Source of the DNA: JAUIIK01 sp963709995
Lineage (GTDB): Bacteria > Chloroflexota > Chloroflexia > Thermomicrobiales > CFX8
DNA: 64,000 nucleotides
Assembly: GCA_963709995.1 (NCBI GenBank)
Contig: CAVPYN010000001.1
Span: 434,001 to 498,000 of the forward strand
Direction: 5' to 3'
A program made the position numbers and the translations under genes. Of the stretch, positions 1 to 8,337 are shown in pieces (positions within the stretch are counted from its first letter, which is position 1; every line of letters starts with the position of its first letter). The notes under the pieces are model-generated. The model ran no database searches. It was not told the origin of the DNA and saw nothing but the letters and a program-made list of their open reading frames with translations.

Positions 1-283
1 ATTGAAGCTTCTCACGATCTCGAAGCTGCATGATCGAAATGGCGGTAAAGAGCTTTGAGTGGGATGCAATCCGAAAGATCGAATCGGGTTCGACGGCCTG
101 TCCGGAATCGACGTCCGCCCAACCGAAGCCGCGCGCGTAGACGAGTTCCTGATCGTGAACGATCCCGACCGCTGTGCCCGGGAGATCTTGATAGGCCATC
201 TTGGACTGCAACCAGGCCTCCAGCAGACCGATGTTCCCCGCCACGTCAGGATGGGCGCTGATCGTTCCCTGACCTTCATTCAC
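1..283 (-). CDS. Serine hydrolase, beta-lactamase class C/esterase family (C-terminal part beyond the window edge)
   Basis: About 94 N-terminal residues are visible on the minus strand. They read like the start of the PF00144 family (class C beta-lactamases, D-aminopeptidases, esterases): a segment PGTAVGIVHDQELVYARGFG followed by FRIASHSKLFTAISIMQL. The catalytic S-x-x-K is S74-H-S-K77, so the acylating serine and its lysine are present; the later Y-x-N and H-x-G motifs lie outside the window. The start is GTG at 283, chosen because a strong GAGGAGG lies seven bases upstream. No signal peptide is seen, so the enzyme is probably cytoplasmic. The substrate cannot be told from this part; family members are more often esterases or peptidases than true beta-lactamases. 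Confidence 0.8.
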   Translation of the reverse strand, partial: MNEGQGTISAHPDVAGNIGLLEAWLQSKMAYQDLPGTAVGIVHDQELVYARGFGWADVDSGQAVEPDSIFRIASHSKLFTAISIMQLRDREKLQ

Positions 284-423
284 TGGCTTGCCTCCTCAAT
301 ACCTTGCTCTTCAACCCAGTATCCAGGGTTAGTCAGCGCTGATGCTAGACCAGAATCGAGTCTTCTGCTTGGCCGTGGAGTCGGCTCTTCATCGTTTGGC
401 GCGCCGCTGGCTATCAGTTCCAA

Positions 424-1110
424 TCAGTAGCTATAGATCGAGATATCCCGGCCGGTCGCGTCGCGCAGGTAAGCGGTATCGCCGTCGTTGTTCCAGATCG
501 CGCTGCAGCGTCCCCAGTAGAGAATCTCGGCGGAATCTTCGCCCGCACAGATCTGGACCTCGACGATCGCGCCCGGTTGGAGGGTGAATGGCGGGAAGAC
601 GTAGATGTGTTCAGCAATGTCCGACAATGTCCATCCGGTCAGGTCGACCGGTTCGCCGCTGGTGTTTTGGATGGCGACCGTTTCACCGTCGCCATCCCGG
701 CCAACCGGCGGGTCGTAGACAATCCAGATAATCGCCACGGCGCCTTCAGTAATGGTAGGAGTTGGCGGCACCGGTGTTTCGGTTGGAATCGGTGACGAAG
801 TTGCCGTTGGAGACTCGGTCGGAGTGGCAGTAGCCGTTTGCGTAGGGGTAGACGACGGCCTCACTGTCGCAGTTGGTGTCGACGGGATTGGTGTTGCCGT
901 CGCCGTCGGCTTCGCCGCCGTCTCAGTTGCGGTTGCTGCTGACGGGGTGAATGTCGCCTCTAGCCTTGGAGCCGGAGTATCGAGAGCCAGCGTTGGTGCT
1001 TCCTCCGAGCCGCCACAAGCGGTTACGACGAACAGCGCCATGGGAACAGCCAGGAGCGTCCGGAGGACATGAACACCGGTCGTTTTACGAGCCCGGTTTG
1101 CCCGACACAT
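424..1110 (-). CDS. Lipoprotein with Thr/Pro-rich linker and lamin-tail domain
   Basis: A 228-residue secreted lipoprotein. The N-terminus is basic, then hydrophobic, ending in the lipobox VVTACGG (Cys32), so the mature protein should be lipid-anchored outside the membrane. Residues about 40-125 are a low-complexity Thr/Pro/Ala/Ser stalk. The last 100 residues match the lamin-tail domain (LTD) pattern: ETVAIQNTSGEPVDLTGWTL, then FPPFTLQPGAIVEV and a terminal NNDGDTAYLRDATG. LTDs are immunoglobulin-like folds found on many secreted bacterial proteins; no catalytic function is implied. The ATG at 1110 lies inside the 3' end of the upstream gene, suggesting coupling; an in-frame ATG at 1146 is an alternative. 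The substrate or partner is unknown. Confidence 0.75.
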   Translation of the reverse strand: MCRANRARKTTGVHVLRTLLAVPMALFVVTACGGSEEAPTLALDTPAPRLEATFTPSAATATETAAKPTATATPIPSTPTATVRPSSTPTQTATATPTESPTATSSPIPTETPVPPTPTITEGAVAIIWIVYDPPVGRDGDGETVAIQNTSGEPVDLTGWTLSDIAEHIYVFPPFTLQPGAIVEVQICAGEDSAEILYWGRCSAIWNNDGDTAYLRDATGRDISIYSY

Positions 1111-1558
1111 CGATGATTGTCTCGCGATTGCCCGGGAAGGGCACAAGTCGTCGCGCCATCATGCCAGCACAGAACACTATCAGACCACTCGCGCCAACTA
1201 ATCCGGCCTTGCGCAGGCGCTTTCGCGGCGGAGGAGCAGGCAGGTCCGGCTGGACCATCTCGATCGCCACCGGGTTGTTGTTCCAGGCTGTCAGCTTTCT
1301 CATCGTGACGCGCCGCACGAACGGTATCGAAGTGTCGATCTGAACCTCCGACATGTGGAAGGCTTCGGTGTGATCGGGAATCTGAACGCTGTCTTTGCTC
1401 TGCTGGCGCTGTGCAAGTCGTGCGGTTGCTGCCCGTTCCGCCATTCGAATGACATCCGGCGCGACTGCGGCGAGAACCCGAGCAGTGGTTGATGGCACGC
1501 TCACGTTTGAGATGGATGATCGCTGATCGGTTATGACAGCAGGAAGCTGGCGAGCCAT
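1085..1558 (-). CDS. Hypothetical protein with one C-terminal membrane segment
   Basis: Not recognised. The 157-residue product is polar and basic for about 110 residues, then has a Pro/Arg/Lys patch (PAPPPRKRLRK) followed by one hydrophobic stretch, AGLVGASGLIVFCAGMMARR, and a short tail. That suggests a single membrane span near the C-terminus, with the basic patch on the cytoplasmic side. The gene overlaps the start of the lamin-tail lipoprotein by 26 bases, so the two are probably co-transcribed. ATG at 1558 is preferred; an in-frame ATG at 1609 would add 17 residues, and neither has a strong ribosome site. Confidence 0.5.
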   Translation of the reverse strand: MARQLPAVITDQRSSISNVSVPSTTARVLAAVAPDVIRMAERAATARLAQRQQSKDSVQIPDHTEAFHMSEVQIDTSIPFVRRVTMRKLTAWNNNPVAIEMVQPDLPAPPPRKRLRKAGLVGASGLIVFCAGMMARRLVPFPGNRETIIDVSGKPGS

Positions 1559-1643
1559 GCGGTGTCCATTCCCTTTGATAAACGATGACGAGGCGGACTG
1601 ATGCGACATCCGATACTATCCCAGACCATCCGCCGCGACAAGG

Positions 1644-2012
1644 CTATTGCCGCGGCCGGCCATCGCGAAAAAGAACAAAATCGATAAACGTGCCGATTTC
1701 ATCCCGTTGCGACTGGGAAAGCGTCTGGAAGCGCTTCAACACGTTTGTGAGATCGGCTGGTTCAGGGTCCAGTTCATCGATAATCAGCATCAGCATTCCA
1801 GAGAGATCGAGGCCGAACGTCGCTGCGACACGTCCCAGCACTGCAATGCTGGGCGTGGATTCGCCGCGCTCGATCGCATATAGACTGGTGTGAGCAACGT
1901 CGCCGACCTGCGAGGCGAACTCGCGCAACGACCAGCCCTGTTCTGTGCGCAGGCGCTCAAAAACCGTGCCCGCAGCCTGCCTGTAACGGTCCTCGTAGTC
2001 GAGATTGTTCAT
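1644..2012 (-). CDS. XRE-family helix-turn-helix transcriptional regulator
   Basis: A 122-residue protein with a standard HTH_3/XRE domain at about residues 15-72: LREFASQVGDVAHTSLYAIERG carries the two DNA-binding helices, followed by the usual STPSIAVLGRVAATFGLDL third and fourth helices. The C-terminal 50 residues are acidic, then helical (LTNVLKRFQTLSQSQRDEI), probably for dimerisation. No sensor or peptidase domain is fused. It is transcribed toward the hypothetical protein and lipoprotein genes and diverges from the D-glutamate cyclase-like gene at 2177, so the 160-base divergent region is its most likely operator. Target genes cannot be deduced. Confidence 0.85.
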   Translation of the reverse strand: MNNLDYEDRYRQAAGTVFERLRTEQGWSLREFASQVGDVAHTSLYAIERGESTPSIAVLGRVAATFGLDLSGMLMLIIDELDPEPADLTNVLKRFQTLSQSQRDEIGTFIDFVLFRDGRPRQ

Positions 2013-2176
2013 CCTTGCCGAACACCTCCCGCCGCGAGGATACCTGCTTGGCGCAAGGATTGTCGAATCGAAGATGAGATCCAGAGGTCTGACTTCATCG
2101 AGTCCAGATGCTATCCAGCATCTCTCGCTCGGCTAGTATGGAACATCGAAGTAGCGTGGCGTGGAGGGGAAGGCAC

Positions 2177-3178
2177 ATGCCACAGGTAATTGGAGACAAC
2201 ATTGACCGGCTCTGCGCCATTGAAATGCGCACGGCCGAGGTGGAGGGTGGCATTCCGCGCGGTGTCCTCCAGCCGCTCTTTGCGGCGGCGAGGGAAGCAG
2301 CCGGCGCGCCGATGAGCTACATTGCGGCCCGTGGGTTGGTCGATAATGTGGCTGCCGGGGATCGGGTCTTCGTGCTCTGCGGATCGGGTTCTCCGCCATA
2401 CCTCGCGTTTGGCGAGACGGACGGCCCGCTCGGCGGCGCGTCGATTGCACGCGCGCTTGACCTTGGACTCGGCGCGAAGCCGGTGCTGATCTGCGAGGCG
2501 CATCTGATGGGGCCGAATCGGGCCGCTTTCGGAGCCGCCGGGCTGTCGATCCACCTGGAGGAAGTCTTCTCGGTGCGGCCGCATAGCGTCCTGGCGCTCG
2601 CCTTCCCGTACGGCATGGACCGGCGCCAGGAGATCGAAGAACTGTTCGATCATCATCAACCCACCGCTGTTGTCCTGGTGGAGCGCACCGGACCGAACGC
2701 CGACGGCATTTTCCACTCGATTACCGGCACACCGAAGAGAGCTGACGAGGTGCTGGCGAACCATCTTTTCGCCGAGATTGCAAGCGAGCGAGGGATCTTC
2801 ACGATTGGTGTCGGCGATGGCGGCAACGAGGTTGGTTTCGGCAACATCTACGAATCCGCCCGCAAGATCCAGCCTGCGTCGCATGCGATCACGGTGACGA
2901 AGACCGACGTTCTCGTTTGCGCCGCAATCTCCAATTGGGGTGGCTATGGCATCGCGGCGATGCTCGGCTATCTGCTTGGCAACCCTGATCTTATCCAGGA
3001 CCCGGACACCGAGTACCGAATGCTTGCCGAATCGGTGAAGATGGGCGCTGCCGACGGCCTGTACACCAGCCCGACGATGTTCGTGGACGGTACCTCCTGG
3101 CAAACACAACAGGCGCTAGTGACGATGCTACGCGAACTGGTTGCTAATGGATTGAAGGAAGTGCGACGAGCGTTCTAA
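2177..3178 (+). CDS. DUF4392 / D-glutamate cyclase C-terminal-like protein
   Basis: The 333-residue product matches the D-glutamate cyclase C-terminal family (DUF4392), known from human DGLUCY and many bacterial proteins. Visible family signs are VLCGSGSPPYLAFGETDGPLG near the N-terminus, VLVERTGPNADGIFHS in the middle, and the signature GVGDGGNEVGFGN, followed by TDVLVCAAISNWGGYGIAAM. Characterised members interconvert D-glutamate and 5-oxo-D-proline; the exact substrate here is inferred. The start ATG at 2177 follows GGAGGGG at a good distance; the longer reading from 2108 has no ribosome site. It is a stand-alone cyclase-like domain and lies directly upstream of fetA, which may be incidental. 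Confidence 0.8.
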   Translation: MPQVIGDNIDRLCAIEMRTAEVEGGIPRGVLQPLFAAAREAAGAPMSYIAARGLVDNVAAGDRVFVLCGSGSPPYLAFGETDGPLGGASIARALDLGLGAKPVLICEAHLMGPNRAAFGAAGLSIHLEEVFSVRPHSVLALAFPYGMDRRQEIEELFDHHQPTAVVLVERTGPNADGIFHSITGTPKRADEVLANHLFAEIASERGIFTIGVGDGGNEVGFGNIYESARKIQPASHAITVTKTDVLVCAAISNWGGYGIAAMLGYLLGNPDLIQDPDTEYRMLAESVKMGAADGLYTSPTMFVDGTSWQTQQALVTMLRELVANGLKEVRRAF

Positions 3179-3200
3179 TGGCTGGCGTAGAGTCTACCCG

Positions 3201-3932
3201 GTGAAGGGATCGAGCATCGAGTTCCGCGAAGTCGTTATCCACCGGTCACGTCCGGATGGATCAAGCTTCTATGTTCTCCGCGAGGTGTCCTTCGTTATTC
3301 CGGGTGGCGCACGCGTGGCGGTTGTCGGGGCTTCAGGATCCGGGAAGACCAGCTTGCTCCGCTTGATCAATCGCCTTGATGATCCGCAGTCTGGCGCAGT
3401 CCTCATTGGTGGAAAAGATGTGCTCAGCTTCCCGGCGCCAGGGTTGCGACGGCAAGTCGGATTCGTTTTCCAGCAGCCGCGACTCTTTGACGGCACGGTT
3501 GTGGAAAACCTCAATCGACCACTTGTGTTAGCGGGCTGGCCGCTGTTGTCGCGTCAAGATGCGATCGGCGCGTTGGAGCGTGTAGATCTTTCTTCCTCGA
3601 TACTCGATAGCCATGCCCGGGAACTCTCTGTTGGCCAGCAACAGCGAGTGGTGATCGCTCGTTCACTGGTGCTCAACCCTCAAGTGCTGTTGCTCGACGA
3701 ACCGACATCCGCCCTCGATCAGCGTTCGGCCGCGCTCATCCTGGATTTGTTGGTTGCGTTGAATCTCGCGGACGGGATAACAATGATGATGGTGACGCAT
3801 TCGGTTGAGCATGCCAGCCATTTTGGCGGACACTCGCTTGCACTACGCGAGGGTGAGGCGAGAGTTCTTGACGACATCGATAGCGCCGTTGAATGGGCTC
3901 TTGCACCGGATGAGACTGACCTCCTGGCATGA
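3201..3932 (+). CDS. fetA: ABC transporter ATP-binding protein, FetA (YbbL) type
   Basis: A 243-residue ABC ATPase: Walker A GASGSGKTS (residues 43-51), Q-loop FVFQQPRLFD, signature LSVGQQQRV, Walker B VLLLDEPTSALD and the switch His in VTHSV. The next gene is a clear FetB permease whose ATG overlaps this stop (ATGA at 3929-3932), the standard fetAB arrangement. In E. coli FetAB exports iron and helps resist oxidative stress; that role is transferred here from family and neighbourhood only. The start is GTG at 3201, 22 bases after the DUF4392 stop, without an obvious SD; read-through from the upstream gene is likely. Confidence 0.85.
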   Translation: MKGSSIEFREVVIHRSRPDGSSFYVLREVSFVIPGGARVAVVGASGSGKTSLLRLINRLDDPQSGAVLIGGKDVLSFPAPGLRRQVGFVFQQPRLFDGTVVENLNRPLVLAGWPLLSRQDAIGALERVDLSSSILDSHARELSVGQQQRVVIARSLVLNPQVLLLDEPTSALDQRSAALILDLLVALNLADGITMMMVTHSVEHASHFGGHSLALREGEARVLDDIDSAVEWALAPDETDLLA

Positions 3933-4711
3933 CACCAGATATCTCGAACGCCGAGCTTGTCGTCGTCTCCTTCCTCATTGTGCTCAGCATCGGTCTTGCA
4001 ATCCTGGAGCATCTCGGTCTCACACGCGACATTGTCGTCAGCTGTATTCGGGCCTTCGCCCAGCTAACACTCGTCGGGTTCGTTTTGGGGGCGGTCTTTG
4101 ACAACGTCCGGGCAATCTGGGTCTTCCTGATAGTTGCGGTGATGATTGGAGTAGCCGTCCAGGCTGGTGGGAGTCGCATCAGTGGCAATGTTCCCAGAAG
4201 GCATATCATTCTTGCAGTCTCGATCGGCGTTGCCTCTGTTGGAACGCTGGCCTTCGTCGTCGTTGCGGTCGTGCGGCCAGCCACCTGGTATGACCCTCAA
4301 ATCGTTATCCCGCTCGCGGGGATGATCGTGGGGAACACGATGTCCGGGTCAGCGCTTGCCCTGAACCACTTTGTGAGCGATCTGCGCAATCGACAAGATG
4401 ATGTTGAAGCGCTGCTCGGCCTGGGCGCGACGAGCGACCAAGCTGTGGCGGATGTCGTACGTGGCTCAATTCGCGTTTCGTTGATTCCCAGCATCGCTGG
4501 GATGATGGTGGTCGGCATTGTCGCTCTTCCCGGCATGATGACCGGTCAGATTCTTGCTGGTCAGCAGCCCGAACAGGCTGTGCGCTATCAGATTGTCGTT
4601 CAGTACATGCTGCTCTTTGCCGCCGTGCTGACGGCATCACTCGCAGTGCGACTGGCGCGTCGCAGATTCTTCACTGATGCCCACCAACTACGCCGCGAAC
4701 TGCTGCGCTAG
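3929..4711 (+). CDS. fetB: FetB (YbbM/UPF0014) family membrane permease
   Basis: The 260-residue polytopic membrane protein matches the UPF0014/FetB family. Conserved marks are the N-terminal LSIGLAILEHLGLTRDIVVS followed by RAFAQLTLVGFVLGAVF, the central IPLAGMIVGNTMSGSALALN, and the EALLGLGAT-SDQAVADVVRGSIRVSLIP coupling region, then GIVALPGMMTGQILAG. About seven hydrophobic spans are visible. It forms the membrane half of the transporter with the FetA-type ATPase, to which it is translationally coupled. In E. coli the pair exports iron; the ion here is inferred. The gene ends 15 bases from the convergent nitrilase gene. Confidence 0.88.
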   Translation: MTPDISNAELVVVSFLIVLSIGLAILEHLGLTRDIVVSCIRAFAQLTLVGFVLGAVFDNVRAIWVFLIVAVMIGVAVQAGGSRISGNVPRRHIILAVSIGVASVGTLAFVVVAVVRPATWYDPQIVIPLAGMIVGNTMSGSALALNHFVSDLRNRQDDVEALLGLGATSDQAVADVVRGSIRVSLIPSIAGMMVVGIVALPGMMTGQILAGQQPEQAVRYQIVVQYMLLFAAVLTASLAVRLARRRFFTDAHQLRRELLR

Positions 4712-4726
4712 ACTGTTCAACCCCGT

Positions 4727-5746
4727 CTATCTCTTGGCCACCGATTTCAACTGGGGAAGTACGCCAGCCTCATCCCCGGCATCCTGGTCCCAATCCAGGC
4801 GACGATCCGCATGTTGGTGCGTAACGACGGTAACAGGCCGGTTCTGCTGCTCATTCACCGTCAACTGGAAGACGTCGGGGCGAGCGTAGTGGCCAGTGGC
4901 GTCAAAGTCGAACTTGGCGCGGGCAATGTCGCTGAGGTCCAGATCGGCGATCAGGATCGTCTCGCCGTCGTAATCAGGCCCGGCGATCACTTCGCCGAGT
5001 GGCGAGATGATGCAGGAACCTCCACGGCTCATCACCGTAGCCGGATCGTCTACGCCGATCGCGTCGTAGTCCTCCGGGTAGTCACTCCGTAGCGCGTACT
5101 GGTTGCAGGAGAGCACGAAACAGCCGCCTTCACGGGCGATGTGTTGCATCGAGGCGAACCAGGAGTCCCGCTGGTCCGCTGTCGGGGCGCAATAGATCTG
5201 TATGCCCTTGGCGTACATCGTCGTTCGAAGCAGGGGCATGTAGTTCTCCCAGCAGATGACGGCGCCGATCTTTCCGATCGAAGTATCAAAGACGGGCAGC
5301 GTGGAGCCATCACCATAGCCCCAGACCAGCCGCTCGGCCGCGGTTGGCATCAACTTGCGATGCTTGCCGAGATATTCGCCACCTTGATCGAAGAACAGCA
5401 CGGTGCAGTAGAGGGTCCCGCCGTCTCGCTCGATGACGCCGATGACGAGATGCATCGCGTTGAACCTGGCGACGCGGCTCAGGCGGTCGACTGCCGGTCC
5501 GGGCACTTCAATGGAGGACTGCCAGTAGCGCAAGTAGTCGTCCCGGCCTTCAGGTGTGCGTGAACCCATCGCCGCGCCAAATGTCAGGCCGCGCGGGTAG
5601 GCGGAGATGAACGCCTCCGGAAACACCGCGAGTTGCGCGCCTTGCGACGCAGCTTCAACAGCCAGATCTTCCAGCTTCGCCAGTGACGCTTCGAGGTCGA
5701 AAGCGACAGGCGCTGCCTGGATGACTGCTGCTCGGACGGAATCCAT
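4727..5746 (-). CDS. Carbon-nitrogen hydrolase, nitrilase branch
   Basis: The 339-residue enzyme has the full nitrilase catalytic triad: Glu44 in VFPEAFIS, Lys131 in GKHRKLMPT and Cys165 in VICWENYMP. A second Glu in RLVWGYGDGS and length fit the true nitrilase/cyanide-hydratase branch, which converts organic nitriles (or cyanide) to carboxylic acids or amides, rather than the shorter amidase branches. It is cytoplasmic and probably assembles into spirals or large oligomers like its family. The substrate cannot be read from the sequence. ATG at 5746 follows AGAGAG. It is a single gene, convergent with fetB and just downstream of the FmdB gene on the same strand. Confidence 0.88.
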   Translation of the reverse strand: MDSVRAAVIQAAPVAFDLEASLAKLEDLAVEAASQGAQLAVFPEAFISAYPRGLTFGAAMGSRTPEGRDDYLRYWQSSIEVPGPAVDRLSRVARFNAMHLVIGVIERDGGTLYCTVLFFDQGGEYLGKHRKLMPTAAERLVWGYGDGSTLPVFDTSIGKIGAVICWENYMPLLRTTMYAKGIQIYCAPTADQRDSWFASMQHIAREGGCFVLSCNQYALRSDYPEDYDAIGVDDPATVMSRGGSCIISPLGEVIAGPDYDGETILIADLDLSDIARAKFDFDATGHYARPDVFQLTVNEQQNRPVTVVTHQHADRRLDWDQDAGDEAGVLPQLKSVAKR

Positions 5747-5815
5747 ATCACGCTCTCTGTTCGTTATGACAAATTGTTCGATGTTCCGTCGTAGCGGAAC
5801 GTGCGAGAGAAATGT

Positions 5816-6073
5816 CTACTGAAATGGATCACTCTTCCCCCTGCCGTGAAAGCCGCGACCGGGGGCGTGCGAATGGCCATACGCTCCGTGACTGTGCCAG
5901 ACCGGGCGATTGTCGTTCGGATCTGGCTTGAAGAGAAACTTGGGAGGTGTAAACACCCGGCGGGACGGCTGGCCGCAGAACGGGCATGAATGGGGAGCGG
6001 TTGACTCCGACATCGGCCGCTCAATGTCGTAGTGAGTCTCGCACTGCATGCATTCATATTCGTAGCGTGGCAT
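5816..6073 (-). CDS. FmdB-family zinc ribbon protein
   Basis: An 85-residue protein starting MPRYEYECMQCE, the typical FmdB opening, with two CxxC pairs (Cys8/Cys11 and Cys30/Cys33) forming a zinc ribbon. The C-terminal half is Gly/His/Pro-rich and probably disordered. FmdB was proposed as a regulator of formamide/amide metabolism; most homologues are uncharacterised. The neighbouring downstream gene is a nitrilase (70 bases away, same strand), so a shared operon for nitrile/amide use is plausible but unproven. The start has a very strong SD (GGGGAGG). The 257 bases upstream, to 6330, hold nothing I can support. Confidence 0.85.
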   Translation of the reverse strand: MPRYEYECMQCETHYDIERPMSESTAPHSCPFCGQPSRRVFTPPKFLFKPDPNDNRPVWHSHGAYGHSHAPGRGFHGRGKSDPFQ

Positions 6074-6330
6074 ACCACCTCCCCTTGCGATCTGTCATGG
6101 CAATACTACCCGATCGCCTGCGAACAGATGATTAGTCCTGTCGCCTGGACGTGGCGGCGGAGCGGCCCTTCATCGTCTATAAGAAGGCGCCGAAATTCGT
6201 GCGGGCGTCTAAGGCAATGCAAGCCCAGCACACCGGTGCGATCAACGACATTCCAGGATCTGCGACCTGGTGTTCAGTCGGCCCCGAGCATTTGACGAGC
6301 GGTCGATATCGACGAAAGAATGACTGGCCG

Positions 6331-7224
6331 TCAGGTCAGCCATTCCGCTTCTGTCGCCATTGCCCATGAAGTCAAGATCGACTGCAACCGGGCGACATCT
6401 TCCCCCGCCTTCTCCAGAGGGCGGAACGACGCCCGTATTGCGGCATCGATGGCCGGTTCGGCTTCGAGCCACCAGTCGGTCACCGATTTGGCCACAATCG
6501 CTGGGCTGGTGCGCCGCAGGCCGTGTTCGCCGTCCACGAGATCGGTGACAGCCGGTGACATGCTCAGAGAGAGGACAAACCGCTCGGGCACAGTCAGGCA
6601 TTTGCCCTCCCCCGGATTACCAGCACACCAGGCTGCAAACGCCTGGATCGCGGCGGCGCCATCCTCTGGCGTGTAGAGTGGCTGGGCTTCCGCGCGGTTC
6701 GTGGCCTCTTTGACCGGCAGGAAGGGCACGCCTTCGAGTTCGCCGTCGAGTTGTGGGCCGAGCGCCGCGTCACCGGAGATGCCGATCACAGGGATCCCGG
6801 CGCGCCAGGCATTGATATGCACGTCGCTCACCGGAACGCTATCTACCGCGACTCGAAGGTTGATTCCGCCGGTGCGGCTCATGAAGCCATTCGGGGTCCC
6901 GCAACGAGCCTGCCAACCGAGCAAAAAGAGGGCGTCATAATTCGCGCCTGTGACCGCGTACTGGAATGCCTCGCGAGACTCGATCCAGGTGGCGGGTTCC
7001 GGCAAGGCGTCGACATCGACGATTGCGCCCGCGGACGGCCCATGCAATTCACAGACTGTTATCTCGGACGCACCTCCAGCCTTCAGTCCGTGGATAGCTG
7101 CCACGGTGTCAGCGGTTGTGGCCGCTTTGCCTGTATCCCAGTACTCCGGAAACGGCGCCCAGAGTTCACGATAGCTCGTGATCTGGGACACGCCCTCCAT
7201 GTTGACGCACAACAGCACCCGCAT
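6331..7224 (-). CDS. M55 (DppA) family protein with substituted metal ligands
   Basis: The 297-residue product follows the D-aminopeptidase DppA fold order: an N-terminal NMEGV, a central ELHGPSAG, then LLGWQARCGTPNGFMSRT and SDVHINAWRAGIPVIGISGD. Compared with B. subtilis DppA (ligands Asp8, Glu10, His60, His104, Glu133, and His115 at the active site), this protein keeps Glu10 and His61 but has Asn8, Gln105, Arg117 and Asp134. Only part of the dizinc site is left, so ordinary D-aminopeptidase activity is doubtful. It could bind a different metal, act on another substrate or be non-enzymatic. It diverges from the DUF2332 pseudogene. The family call is solid; the altered chemistry is inference from hand alignment. 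Confidence 0.78.
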   Translation of the reverse strand: MRVLLCVNMEGVSQITSYRELWAPFPEYWDTGKAATTADTVAAIHGLKAGGASEITVCELHGPSAGAIVDVDALPEPATWIESREAFQYAVTGANYDALFLLGWQARCGTPNGFMSRTGGINLRVAVDSVPVSDVHINAWRAGIPVIGISGDAALGPQLDGELEGVPFLPVKEATNRAEAQPLYTPEDGAAAIQAFAAWCAGNPGEGKCLTVPERFVLSLSMSPAVTDLVDGEHGLRRTSPAIVAKSVTDWWLEAEPAIDAAIRASFRPLEKAGEDVARLQSILTSWAMATEAEWLT

Positions 7225-7296
7225 CTAGCGGTCTCTCTCTCATCCTGTAGTATTTCACTGGCAAACCAACCCGCATCGGTAATCGGGAGGATCATC

Positions 7297-8337
7297 ATAA
7301 CCGCGACCGAATATTCTCGCCTGGCGAGACAATTCCTCAGATTCTCCGAAGTGGAATGCCGTGAATCCCCACTCTATCAAACGCTTGCAATGACAATAGC
7401 TGGAAACTCCGACCTGTTACGACTTGCCGCGCATGCTAACGCCGGGCCGGTTCCCAACTTGATGCTCGCCGCAGTCCATGACCCCCTGATGCGCCAACCA
7501 TCATCCGGACTGGCGTCGTTTTACGCGACGCTCACGAGCGATCCTCGTCCACCGGAGTTGGCGGGTCGGGCACTGGTGGTGTTCGTTCGTGACAACCGAG
7601 GTGCGATAGCGGATCTGTTGCGGAGACGTCGCGTACAAACGAACGAAGTTCGGCGTGCCTTCGCATTGTACATGGCTATTGCCTGGCTTGTAAGCCGGAA
7701 AGCGATAACGGATGCGAACATCGTCGAAGCAGGTTGCAGCGCCGGGCTGCTGCTGGCCTTCGATCGCTACGCCTACCGCGATGACTCCGGCGCGGTGTGG
7801 GGCGATACTCAATCCCGTCTGGTTATCGACGTCGACAGCCGCGGTTCCTTGCCGGGCAGCTTAGAGCCTGGCGTTGAAATCCTGTCGTGAGTCGGGATCG
7901 ATCTCAATTCGCTCGACCTGAGCGATGCCAATGACCGCCGTTGGCTCCGAGCGCTCATCTGGGGCGATCAGCCAGGCAGATTGGAAATGCTGGATCGGGC
8001 AATCGAGGTCGTTCAGGACACGCGAATCGCCCGTCATGAAGGCGATGCAAACCTGCTGTTGCCGCAGATTCTTGGCGGGTTCGAGCCGGCGGTGCGCACG
8101 ATCGTGTTTCACAGCCACGCGCTCAATCAGTTTTCCCCGGCTGCGAAGGTGGCACTTGAGCGCATACTGGCGGAGGCATCGGCGGTCCGGGACATTCACC
8201 GCATCTCGATGGAGGGCGGCGAAGAACACTCATCAATCGACGTCTATAGTTACCGGGGTGGCCAGCGAGATGGTTCCGCCCACCTCGGGATCTACGATGC
8301 TCATGGCGCTTGGTTCGCTTGGTCGGACATCTGTTAG
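7297..8337 (+). pseudogene. DUF2332 protein gene interrupted by an in-frame TGA and lacking a normal start codon
   Basis: One frame carries a full-length DUF2332 protein: SPLYQTLAMTIAGN, PNLMLAAVHDPLM, VEAGCSAGLLLAFDRYAY, then VGIDLNSLDLSDANDRRWL, RALIWGDQPGR and a C-terminal TIVFHSHALNQFSP. The frame is broken only by TGA at 7888-7890, directly before VGIDLNSLD, where homologues commonly have Arg or a similar residue; CGA to TGA would explain it. At the 5' end a good GGGAGG (7285-7290) is followed at the right distance by ATA (7297), not ATG/GTG/TTG. Two transitions would restore a normal gene, so recent inactivation is likely. Readthrough or selenocysteine is not supported: the position is not a known Cys/Sec site. 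The stop overlaps the convergent DinB stop. Confidence 0.75.

Noticed and set aside
2111..3109. 332-codon minus-strand frame
   Set aside because: Antisense shadow of the DUF4392 gene; its translation has no domain and atypical composition.
6074..6330. Plus-strand frame 6151-6369 as a small gene
   Set aside because: No ribosome site, no domain, and it runs into the 3' end of the M55 gene on the opposite strand.
7888..7890. TGA in the DUF2332 gene as selenocysteine
   Set aside because: The position is not a conserved Cys/Sec site, no SECIS-like hairpin was seen directly after it, and the same gene also lacks a start codon, which points to inactivation.
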